This document shows positions 36,967 to 45,809 of a stretch of 64,000 nt of DNA, piece by piece. Source of the stretch: CAVWCW01 sp963753615. GTDB lineage: Bacteria > Pseudomonadota > Gammaproteobacteria > Chromatiales > Chromatiaceae. The first letter of the stretch is position 1, and the number at the start of each line of letters is the position of its first letter. The DNA lies in contig CAVWCW010000008.1 of NCBI GenBank assembly GCA_963753615.1, positions 372,001 to 436,000 on the forward strand, given 5' to 3'. The notes beneath the pieces were generated by a model that ran no database searches, was not told the origin of the DNA, and saw only the letters and a program-made list of their open reading frames with translations. A program made the position numbers and the translations under genes.

Positions 36967-38037
36967 TCAGTGGAACCAGGCGAGCCGGCCGTCAAACGCC
37001 TGCTCGCCAATGGAAAAATGATCTTGGCCGGCGCGGCTGCGTACCGGGGCGCCCTGATTCAGGGCCTGCGCCAGGGGCGATGCCGGCTCGGTACAGAGCA
37101 GCGACTCGGTTGTATAGTCCAGCTCCAATTCTCCCTCCAGTTCCCGGACCCGTGCCCCGCGCAGCAGCACCACGCCCTGTTGCTCGGTATACAACAGGGG
37201 CGCCTGCAACAGGTTGCGGAAGGCCGCGAATTGCTCCGGTTCGAACTGCTCCAGGGCCCAGGCCGCCCGCGCCGCTGCGGCCGCCGACGCCCGGCACTGG
37301 AACCGGCAGGGAAAGTGCTGAATCAAGGCGGCGCCGAAATAACGGGCGAATATGTTGCTGCGCCAATCGAAGGGAGGCGCGCCCGAGGCGGCCAGGGTCA
37401 GCGGCGCCAAGTCCCCCTGGTGATCCCGCACCGCTCCCGGCCAGCGCTGGTCGAAGGCGTCGGCGCAGCAATCGGGATAGCCGAGCAACTGGCCCAGCAA
37501 GCGGTCCCAACCGAACTGCAGGCACAACCAACCGAGGATCGCCCGGTCTTCGTCCGCCGACACCAGCAGACTGCGCCAGGCCCCGGAACCGGCCTCCGCC
37601 GGTTGGCGGCCGCCGGTTAGGTTGGAGTAACCGCCCTTGCCCTGATCCTGGCGCGGCTGCCACTGGTAGCCGCACAGAATAGCCGTCAAGCCGCGCCGCT
37701 CGGCCCAGGCCAACCACCCCGTAAGCTCTCCCTCGCTCCCGTGCAGCAGCGCCAGGGACTTCACCCCGAAGCTCAGCAGGCGCAATTCCAGGGGCGCTTG
37801 CGGGCCCGGCACAGGCCGCCCGAAACCGAACAGCTGGCCCTCGGTGACCAGGGGTTGGGGCTGTGCCAAATCCACTGCAGGGGGGCGGATGGACAAGCCT
37901 TCAAGACACAAATGGCGGACCAGAGACGGGATGGTATCGGCGCCGCTGTAGAGTTCGTTGACCAAGCCCTGGATGCGCCTGGCGACCCGGCAACGCGCCG
38001 GCGTGAGCTGCAGATAGGGCTCCGAGCTCTCGGGCAT
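36967..38037 (-). CDS. DUF483-like protein with GYP-CC and HFPC-x3-C motifs
   Basis: A 356-residue protein of unknown function. Near the middle are QLLGYPDCCADAFDQRWP and, 60 residues later, LIQHFPCRFQCRASAA, a Cys-pair arrangement that recalls DUF483-like proteins and suggests metal or cluster binding. I start at ATG 38037 (MPESSEPYLQL); the open frame extends upstream to 38193 but that part overlaps the repeat gene and looks non-genuine. It sits between the repeat precursor and the radical SAM gene, 10 bp from the latter, so a role in maturation is inferred. No signal peptide, hence cytoplasmic. Confidence 0.7.
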   Translation of the reverse strand: MPESSEPYLQLTPARCRVARRIQGLVNELYSGADTIPSLVRHLCLEGLSIRPPAVDLAQPQPLVTEGQLFGFGRPVPGPQAPLELRLLSFGVKSLALLHGSEGELTGWLAWAERRGLTAILCGYQWQPRQDQGKGGYSNLTGGRQPAEAGSGAWRSLLVSADEDRAILGWLCLQFGWDRLLGQLLGYPDCCADAFDQRWPGAVRDHQGDLAPLTLAASGAPPFDWRSNIFARYFGAALIQHFPCRFQCRASAAAAARAAWALEQFEPEQFAAFRNLLQAPLLYTEQQGVVLLRGARVRELEGELELDYTTESLLCTEPASPLAQALNQGAPVRSRAGQDHFSIGEQAFDGRLAWFH

Positions 38038-38116
38038 AGAAGGCTTCGCGACGATAGAGAAAGACTGGGAGATACGCACCCCCTTGCGCGTCGGCGCAAG
38101 GGGGCGAGGCCTGCGA

Positions 38117-38759
38117 TCAGCGTTTGATCGGTTGCTGCATCTGGATCTCGCCCGGCTGCATCTGTTTGGTGAAATCCGCATGGCCAGGAACATTTGTGTG
38201 GGTGGTCGGGCCTGAGTTGACGTGGGCCGCAGCCCCGCTCCCCGGACGCATCATTTCGGGCTTCATCTGGATCTGACCCGGCTGGGATCTGCATCTGCCC
38301 CGGTTTCATCTGGCTGGTGAAGTCCGCGTGCCCCGGCACATTCGTATGGGTGGTGGGGCCTGAGTTGACGTGGGCCGCAGCCCCGCTCCCCGGACGCATC
38401 ATTTCGGGCTTCATCTGGATCTGACCCGGCTGGGATTGCATCTGCCCCGGTTTCATCTGGCTGGTGAAGTCCGCATGCCCCGGCACATTCGTATGGGTGG
38501 TGGGGCCGGAATTGACGTGGGCGGCCAGGCGCACCTCCCCGCCCCGCTGCACCTCGTCGACGGTGACACGGCGCCCGTCCGGGCCGGCTACCGGGCTGGT
38601 GTCGCCGGTCTGGGAACGGGCCGGGTCGTCCAGGTCCGTACCCTGGGTGCCCGCCTGCGGCGGATTGGCCGCCGCCTGGGTCTGGCCGCTGAGGGTCAAT
38701 AAAAAGCTGCCGGCTGCTGCCAGTGCCTTACCGATGATGCCTTTTTTCAAAATCGACAT
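38117..38759 (-). CDS. Secreted repeat protein, candidate RiPP precursor (one frameshift)
   Basis: The ATG at 38759 has a GGGAGG ribosome binding site. The product opens with a signal peptide (ALAAAGSFLLTLSGQTQA), a spacer to about residue 80, and then three 49-residue repeats beginning HVNSGPTTHTNVPGHADFTS at residues 81, 130 and 179. An extra C near 38289, absent from the matching position of the other repeat, shifts the frame after the second repeat. Correcting it gives 213 residues ending QQPIKR with a stop at 38117-38119. Its place at the head of a radical SAM/HExxH/2OG-oxygenase cluster and its repeats make it the best substrate candidate. A signal peptide is unusual for such precursors. 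Confidence 0.75.
38120..38519 (-). repeat. Three tandem 147-bp coding repeats
   Basis: Units run 38519-38373, 38372-38225 (with one inserted base) and 38224-38120 (shorter, diverged 3' end). Units one and two are almost identical in DNA, which points to recent duplication or conversion. The third differs at scattered bases yet keeps the core protein motif. Confidence 0.85.
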
Positions 38760-38824
38760 GTTGCTGCCTCCCTTGGCGGATAGGATTGAGAATTGTTCTA
38801 GTTTGCATCTGCGCGTATAGCCGA

Positions 38825-38853
38825 ATACTAGTTGATGATCCTCATACCCGCAA
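38825..38853 (-). promoter_or_regulatory. Possible promoter for the repeat-precursor operon
   Basis: Read on the minus strand, TTGCGG (38853-38848) and TAGTAT (38830-38825) are spaced by 17 bases in an AT-rich divergent region, about 65 bp ahead of the precursor ATG. Both boxes deviate from the sigma-70 consensus, so this is only a candidate. Confidence 0.3.
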
Positions 38854-39052
38854 CAAACGCGCTGTTATTTTTTTTCGCCCCATCCGCGCCCTGCAGCGCC
38901 TTCTCGCGGCGCCAAAACACCTGACCCGCAATCGGTGGAAAACCGCTTCCGAGCGCCCCGCCGAATTCGCCCGGCGGGCGAATCGAGACGCGCCGGTTGT
39001 GCTAGCCTTGGGCCGATTACCTCCCCACCCCGCCGTCCACGGAGTCCGCCCC

Positions 39053-39736
39053 ATGATCAATCCCAACCTCGCCCAAGCCCTGGGCACCCGGCACTGTCCT
39101 CACTGCCATTTTCCGCTGTTTGCCAACCCCTATGCGCCGGTACCGAACCGGGCGCTGGGAGAGCAACAATGGCTGGGAGACTTTATCTTGCTGATTCGGG
39201 ACGCCTTCCCCGCGCCCGGGCGGCTGCGGGAGTGCGCCGACGCCCTGCCCCTTTGGACCCCGGCCGCAGTGGTGGGAGACGGCGAGCGGGATACCTCCCC
39301 GGAACACGCGCCGCGCCGGGGCAACGACCGCATGAGCATCAACGGCCTGCTGCATCCGGCACTGGACGCGTTCGAGCAAGGGCTTCGGGACAGCATCCAC
39401 AGCGGCGTGGCGCGCTATCTGACCAAGGCAGGCAATATCCGCCTCAGCAGCGACCTCGGCTTCGAGCTGCTGCGCTATGGTCCGGGCCAGCGCTACAGCG
39501 AGCATGTGGACAGCATGCCCGGATCGAGCAGCATCTACGGCCAGCGGCTGCTCTCGGCGGTACTCTATCTGAACGACGACTTCGAGGGCGGCGAACTGCA
39601 TTTCCCCCGCCAGGGCCTTACCTATAACCCGGAGGCGGGCAGCCTGGTGGTGTTCCCGTCGAATTTCTGCTTTCCCCACGCCAGCCAGCCGGTGCTCAAG
39701 GGCAACAAGTATGCGGTGGTGACTTGGTTCGTGTGA
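39053..39736 (+). CDS. Prolyl-4-hydroxylase-like 2OG-Fe(II) oxygenase
   Basis: A 227-residue protein with the P4H-type double-stranded beta-helix core. Iron ligands are H151-x-D153 in RYSEHVDSMPG and H209 in FCFPHASQPVLKG; K219 is positioned to bind 2-oxoglutarate. A CPHC pair near the N terminus (TRHCPHCHFPLF) could bind zinc. The ATG is at 39053. It is transcribed away from the repeat precursor, from the shared 293-bp divergent region, and would add a second hydroxylase to the maturation set. The target (precursor, other protein, or unrelated) is unknown. No signal peptide. Confidence 0.82.
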   Translation: MINPNLAQALGTRHCPHCHFPLFANPYAPVPNRALGEQQWLGDFILLIRDAFPAPGRLRECADALPLWTPAAVVGDGERDTSPEHAPRRGNDRMSINGLLHPALDAFEQGLRDSIHSGVARYLTKAGNIRLSSDLGFELLRYGPGQRYSEHVDSMPGSSSIYGQRLLSAVLYLNDDFEGGELHFPRQGLTYNPEAGSLVVFPSNFCFPHASQPVLKGNKYAVVTWFV

Positions 39737-39879
39737 AATTCCATGGGCCAACCGAAGAAGCAACTCCCGACTCGGCCCAGCGGTCGTGGGTTTTCGAATA
39801 GCCGCTGCTTGAGCCTCCCCGGCTCGGGTCCGGGTTTTCCTGAACTTGCCCCTGAGCGCCCTGACGCTCGATAAAGGGC

Positions 39880-42030
39880 TCAGCCACCCCGGCGCCAGCG
39901 ATGGTAGCGCTCCACCCAGGCCAGCAGGGCTCGGGGGGCATGGGCACGCTTCCAGTTACCGGCGAGATATTTGTTGGCCTCGGACAGGGTCGGGTAGATG
40001 TGAATGGTGCCAAGGATGCTGATTAAGACCGATCTTGTGGCGCATGGCGCTGGTGAATTCGCCGATCAACTCGCCGGCCTGCTCGCCGACGATACAGGCG
40101 CCGAGGATGCGGTCCTTGCCCGGCACCGTGAGCACCTTGACCAGACCCCGGGCCTCGCCCTCGGCGATGGCCCGGTCCAGATCGGAGAGATCGTAGCGGG
40201 TCACTTCGTAGCGGATGCCTTGTTCCCGGGCCTCCTGCTCATTGAGGCCTACCCGGGCCACCTCGGGATCGGTGAAGGTCGCCGCGGGGATCACCGAGTA
40301 GTCGGCCCTGAACCGGCGCAAGCCGCCAAAAAGGGCATTCACCGCCGCGTACCAGGCCTGGTGGGCCGCGGTGTGGGTGAACTGGTAGGGTCCGGCCACA
40401 TCGCCGCAGGCAGTAAATGTTGGGAATGCGGGTCTGTAGAAGCCCGTTGACCTCGATGGTGCCATTGGGCTTCAGGCCGATGCCCAGTTCTTCCAGGCCG
40501 AATCCCTTGGTGTTGGCAGGCCGGCCGACCGCCACCAGCACTTGGTCGAACGCCAGGATCCACTTCCCCGGCGGTCGCTCTCGCAGATCAGGTTGTTTCG
40601 CCTTCCGCCGGCTCGACGCACTTGCGCGCCTTGTGGCCGGTGAGCACCTGTCATGCCCTCGCTTCGGAATCGTCGACGAACCATGCCAGAAACATCCTCG
40701 TCTTCCCGGACCAGAAGCCGCGGGGCCATCTCCACCAGGGTCACCCGGCTGCCCAGCCGAGCAAAGCTCTGGGCCAGTTCACAGCCGATGGGGCCGCCGC
40801 CCAGCACCACCAGGCGCGGGGGCAGCTGCCCGCAGCTCCCAGAAGTTGTCCGAGGTCAGGTAGTCGAGCTGGTCCAGCCCGGGGATCGGCGGCACGAATG
40901 GCCGCGCCCCGCTGGCGACAACGATGTGCGCGGTGGTCAGGCGGCGTCCGTCAATCTCCACGGTAAAGGGCGAGGCGATGCGGGCCTCGCCCTGCATGAC
41001 ATTCCACTCCCAGGCCGGTGTAACGTTCCACCGAGTCATGGGGCTCGACCTGGCGTACCATGCCTGAACGCGTTCCATGACCTCGGGCAAAGTCCAAGTC
41101 GAGCTTGGCCGGGTCAAACCGAATTCTTCGGCCCGGCGTGCATGGGCCAGCAAACTGGCGGAGCGAATCAGGGCCTTGCAGGGCACGCAGCCGGTGTTGA
41201 GGCAGTCGCCGCCCATTTTGTGCGTTCGATCAGGGTCACTTTGGCCTTGACCGCGGCGGCGATGTAGCTGGCCACCAGACCGGCGGAGCCGGCGCCGATC
41301 ACCACCAGGTTATGCTCGAAGCGCTTGGGCCGCGGCCAGCCGGTCAGGGCCCGGCGTGCCTGCGACAGCAGGCGAGCAGGTAGCTTGCGCGATAAGCGGA
41401 AACACCGCCAGCAGGGCGAAGGAGCCCAGCAGCTGGGGCGAGAGGATGCCGGCAAGGAGTCCAGGGCCGCCAGTTGGGTGCCGGCATTGACGATACACCA
41501 TGGTGCCGGCCAGCATCCCGAGCTGGCTGACCCAGGTATAAGGTCCAGGTGCGCATCGGGGTCAGCCCCATCACCAGATTGATGATGAAGAAGGGAAAGA
41601 TCGGCACCAGGCGCAGACCGAACAGGTAAAAGGCCCCGTCCTTGCGCACCCCCTCGTTGATCGCCCCCAGGCGGTCGCCGAAGCGCTCCTGCACCCAGTC
41701 CCGCAGCAGGAAGCGGGCCATCAGCATGGCCAGTGTAGCCCCCAGGGTGGAGGCGAAGGAAACGATCAGGGTGCCCTCGGCCCAGCCGAAAATGGCCCCG
41801 GCGGCAAGCCCCAGAATGGTGGCCCCGGGCAGGGACAGACCCGTGACCAGCACATAGACGGCAAAAAACCCAATGGCGGCGCGCCAGGGATTGGCCTGCT
41901 CCCAACCGTGCAGCGCCTGCTGCTGAGCCTTGAGCCACTCCAGATTCAGGTACTGGCCAAGGTCGAACGCGAAGAAACCGCCGACGGCCAGGGTCAGCAC
42001 CAGCAATAAGATGATTTTGCTCGCTTTCAT
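39880..42030 (-). pseudogene. TVP38 membrane domain fused to FAD disulfide oxidoreductase, many frameshifts
   Basis: From ATG 42030 (MKASKIILLLVLTLAVGGFF) the first third is a TVP38/TMEM64 (DedA-related) membrane domain, with AGAIFGWAEGTLIVSFAST and FPFFIINLVMGLTPMRTW. It continues into a mercuric-reductase/lipoamide-dehydrogenase-like flavoprotein: FAD loop VVIGAGSAGLVASY, redox disulfide GGDCLNTGCVPCKALIRSAS, NAD loop VLGGGPIGCELAQSFARLG and a dimerisation domain with IPAATFTDPEVARVGLNEQE. The final helix, after YPTLSEANKYLAGNWKRAH, ends at TGA 39880-39882. At least five one-base shifts break the frame, yet all motifs survive. Length 2151 bp suits the known fusion of about 715 aa. Probably assembly error; it would act at the inner membrane. 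Confidence 0.78.
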
Positions 42031-42266
42031 GCTCGGGATCTCCCGTTGTTCGAAGCACCGACGAGATCCAATCCCGGGATCGTCCGGTATCGATCTCTTC
42101 CCCTGGTGCCGTATCGAAGTTCGCAGCCCGGAAAACTTTCATGGGCGTTCGCAAGACTAAAGACCGTCCCGGAGCTGGATCCATTGCCGCCGATCTTGCC
42201 CCCAGTCCCCACCCACTCGGGTATACTTGGCGGTTTTTACCACCCCAACCCGCCTGGCCGCCAAAG

Positions 42267-45106
42267 ATGGAAAAAACCTACGACCCCAAACACTCGAACA
42301 ACACTGGTACCAGACCTGGGAGGCGCGGGGCTATTTCGCCCGCCCGGCCGGCGGGGCAGCGACCCCTACTGCATCATGATTCCGCCGCCCAATGTCACCG
42401 GCAGCCTGCACATGGGGCACGCCTTTCAGGACACCATGATGGATGCCCTGACCCGTTTCCACCGCATGCGCGGCCGCAACACCCTGTGGCAGCCCGGCAC
42501 CGACCACGCCGGCATCGCCACCCAGATGGTGGTGGAACGTCAGCTGGAGGCCGAGGGCAAGACCCGCCACGACCTCGGCCGCGACGCCTTCATCGAGCGG
42601 GTCTGGGAGTGGAAAAAAAACTCCGGCGGCACCATCACCCGCCAGCTGCGGCGCATGGGCGCCTCGCTGGACTGGGCCAACGAACGCTTCACCATGGACG
42701 ACGGCCTGTCCGACGCGGTCAAGGAGGTCTTCGTGCGCCTGTACGAAGAAGGCCTGATCTACCGCGGCAAACGCCTGGTCAACTGGGACCCGGTGCTGCA
42801 CACCGCCATCTCCGACCTGGAAGTGCTGTCGCAGGAGGAGAACGGCCACCTGTGGCACATGCGCTACCCGCTGACCAACGGCACGGGCGACCTGGTGGTG
42901 GCCACCACCCGCCCGGAAACCATGCTGGGCGACTGCGCCGTGGCGGTGCACCCGGGCGACGAGCGCTACAAGCACCTGCTCGGCGAGTTGGTCGAACTGC
43001 CGCTGACCGGGCGGCGCATCCCGATCATTGCCGACGACGAGTATGTCGATCCCGAATTCGGCACCGGCTGCGTCAAAATCACCCCGGCGCACGATTTCAA
43101 CGACTATGCGGTCTGGCAGCGCCACCGGGACGAGACGCCGATCAGCGACCAGCCCCACGGCGGCCTGATCAATATCTTCACCATCGACGCGGCAGTGCGC
43201 GACAACGAAGCCGAGGAGGGCAGCTGATCCCCGCAGCCTACATCGGCATGGACCGCTTCAAGGCGCGCAAGCAGATCGTCGCCGACCTGGAGGCCCAGGG
43301 CCTGCTGGAGAAAATCGACGACCACAAGCTGATGGTGCCGCGCGGCGACCGCTCAGGCTCGGTGATCGAACCCTTCCTCACCGACCAGTGGTACGTGAAG
43401 ATCGCAGCCGCTGGCCGAACCGGCCATCGAGGCGGTGGAGAACGGCGACATCCGCTTCGTGCCGGACAACTGGAAAAACACCTATTACGAGTGGATGCGC
43501 AATATCCAGGACTGGTGCATCTCCCGCCAGATCTGGTGGGGCCACCGCATCCCTGCCTGGTACGACGCCGAAGGCAATGTCTACGTCGGCCGCTCCGAAG
43601 CGGAGGTCCGCGCACAGCATGAACTGGGCGACGACTTCGCCCTGCAGCCAGGACGAAGACGTGCTGGATACCTGGTTCAGTTCCGCCCTGTGGCCGTTCT
43701 CCACCCTGGGCTGGCCGCAGCAGACCCGAGCGCCTGAAAACCTTCTACCCCACCAGCGTGCTGGTCACCGGCTTCGACATCATCTTCTTCTGGGTCGCCC
43801 GCATGATCATGATGGGCCTGAAGTTCATGGACGACGTACCGTTCCAGGAAGTCTATATCCACGGCCTGGTACGCGACTCCCACGGCCACAAGATGTCCAA
43901 GTCCAAGGGCAACGTGCTCGACCCCATCGACCTGATCGACGGCATCGAGCTGGAGGCGCTGGTGGAAAAGCGCACCAGCGGCATGATGCAGCCGCACCTG
44001 GCCGAAAAGATCGGCAAACAGACCCGCAAGGATTTCCCCGGACGGCATTCCCGCCTTCGGCACCGACGCCCTGCGCTTCACCTTTGCCGCGCTGGCCTCC
44101 ACCGGCCGCGACATCAACTTCGACCTGAGCCGCATCGAGGGCTACCGCAACTTCTGCAACAAGCTCTGGAACGCCGCCCGTTACGTGCTGATGAACACCG
44201 AAGGCGAGGACTGCGGCCAGCACGGCGGCGAGGTCGAGCTCAGTGTCGCCGACCGCTGGATCCTCTCGCGTCTGCAGCAGACCACCCAAGCGGTGATCGA
44301 CGCCTTCGACGGCTACCGCCTCGACCACGCCGCCCAGGCCATCTATGAATTCATCTGGAACGAGTACTGCGACTGGTACCTGGAGCTGTCCAAACCGGTT
44401 CTCACCGACGACGGAATGCCTCCGATGCCGCCAAGCGCGGCACCCGCCAGACGCTGGTGCAGGTGCTGGAAACCATGCTGCGCCTGGCCCACCCGATCAT
44501 GCCCTTCATCACCGAAGAGATCTGGCAGCGGGTCGCCCCGCTGGCCGGCGCCGGCGGCGCCACCATCATGCACCAGGCCTATCCCGGCATCGGACGGAGC
44601 AGCCCTGATCGATGACGCAGGCCGAGGCCGAGCATGGACTGGGTGAAACAGTTCGTCCTCGGCGTCCGCAAGAATCAAGGGCGAGATGAACATCGACCCG
44701 CGCAAGGCACTGCCGGTCCTGCTTGCAGAACGGCAGCGAGCAGGACCAGGCTGCGCCTGGCCGGCAATCGCCACTACCTGGACTCTCTGGCGCCGCGTGG
44801 AATCCATCGAAGGTCTGGGCGAGGGCGAGGCGGCCCGGAATCCGCCACCGCCCTGGTGGGCGAGATGAAACTGCTGATCCCCATGGCCGGGCTGATCGAC
44901 AAGGAAGCCGAACTGGCACGCCTGGAAAAGGAGACTCGGACAGCATGCGCAGCGACCTGGAACGCACCGAGAAGAAACTCGGCAACCCCAGCTTCGTCGA
45001 CAAGGCCCCAGCGGCGGTGGTAGACAAAGAGCGAGACAAGCTGGGTCAGCTCGGGCCGGCCATCTCGAAGCTCCGGGAGCAGCGGGAGAAGATTCGCGCG
45101 TTGTAA
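42267..45106 (+). pseudogene. valS: Valyl-tRNA synthetase, about a dozen frameshifts
   Basis: Valyl-tRNA synthetase, an essential class I enzyme that charges tRNA-Val and edits threonine. It starts MEKTYDPKH at 42267. The HIGH-type motif is in NVTGSLHMGHAFQDTMMDAL, editing-domain sequences follow (VATTRPETMLGDCAVAVHPG), and the KMSKS loop is in GHKMSKSKGNVLDPIDLIDG. The C-terminal coiled-coil arm ends QREKIRAL at TAA 45104-45106. Frame changes occur near 42291, 42353, 43221, 43408, 43653, 43727, 44036, 44417 and several places between 44585 and 44940. Total length (2840 bp) fits an intact gene of about 950 codons. Since cells need this gene, the breaks are most likely sequencing or assembly errors. 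Confidence 0.9.
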
Positions 45107-45221
45107 CGTAAAAACAGGTGGTTGGCCGATAAAGTCTGAGGGCGGCGTTATACTTGTCTGAGTCAGCGCATCCATGTAACGGGCAATCGGTAGCGAATCA
45201 TCCCTACTAGGAGAATTCGAG

Positions 45222-45800
45222 ATGGCGCACAAGAGAGCGGCCGGCGGCGTGGCGAGCATTCTGCCGGAAGCCCCCGGCGGCGCGGGTAATGTCGAACAGA
45301 TTCGCGAGATCTTGTTCGGCGGCCAGATGCGCGAGTACGACAAACGTTTCGCCCGGTTGGAGGAGCGCCTCGATCAGGGTCTCGAACACGCTACCCAGGA
45401 CCTGGCAGCGCGCATCGGGTCGGTAGAAAAATTCGCTCGCGGAGAATTGGCGCGCCTGGGCGAAAAGCTTCGGCAAGAACGCGAGGCCCGTTTGGCGACG
45501 GTGCAGGCGTTTGACGAACAGCTGACCCAGTTGAGCAAGAACCTAAGCGCCGGCATCGACCGCTTGAACGCCGACACCGTCGGCGCCCTGACTCGGCTGC
45601 GCCAGGAGCTTAGGGACGAAGTCGGACAATTCCAGACCCGGCTGCGGGACCAGCGGGCGGAGCTTCAGGGCAAGCTAGCCCAGCAGACCGAACAACTGCA
45701 ACAAGACAAGGTCGACCAATCCGAACTGGCAGACCTGCTCAACGAACTCGGCATGCGTCTGAGGGGCAAGTTCCGCGTCCCGGACGCCGCGTCCGAATAG
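45222..45800 (+). CDS. Coiled-coil protein (192 aa)
   Basis: A 192-residue soluble protein, almost all helical after residue 25, with long charged heptad patterns (REYDKRFARLEERLDQGLEH, RLREQ-type segments through residue 165) typical of coiled coils. A good AGGAGA site precedes the ATG at 45222. No signal peptide or membrane helix. It is the first gene of a likely operon with an OmpA-like membrane protein (9 bp downstream) and a Rab-like GTPase. I do not recognise a named family. A scaffold or regulator for the downstream membrane protein or GTPase is plausible. Confidence 0.78.
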   Translation: MAHKRAAGGVASILPEAPGGAGNVEQIREILFGGQMREYDKRFARLEERLDQGLEHATQDLAARIGSVEKFARGELARLGEKLRQEREARLATVQAFDEQLTQLSKNLSAGIDRLNADTVGALTRLRQELRDEVGQFQTRLRDQRAELQGKLAQQTEQLQQDKVDQSELADLLNELGMRLRGKFRVPDAASE

Positions 45801-45809
45801 CGAGACCAG

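Noticed and set aside
38120..38519. Tandem repeats as a CRISPR array
   Set aside because: The 147-bp units are coding, keep a protein frame, and have no short repeat/variable spacer pattern.
39880..42030. Mercuric reductase (merA)
   Set aside because: The fold matches, but the C-terminal vicinal cysteines and the mer operon context are absent and a TVP38 domain is fused at the N terminus.
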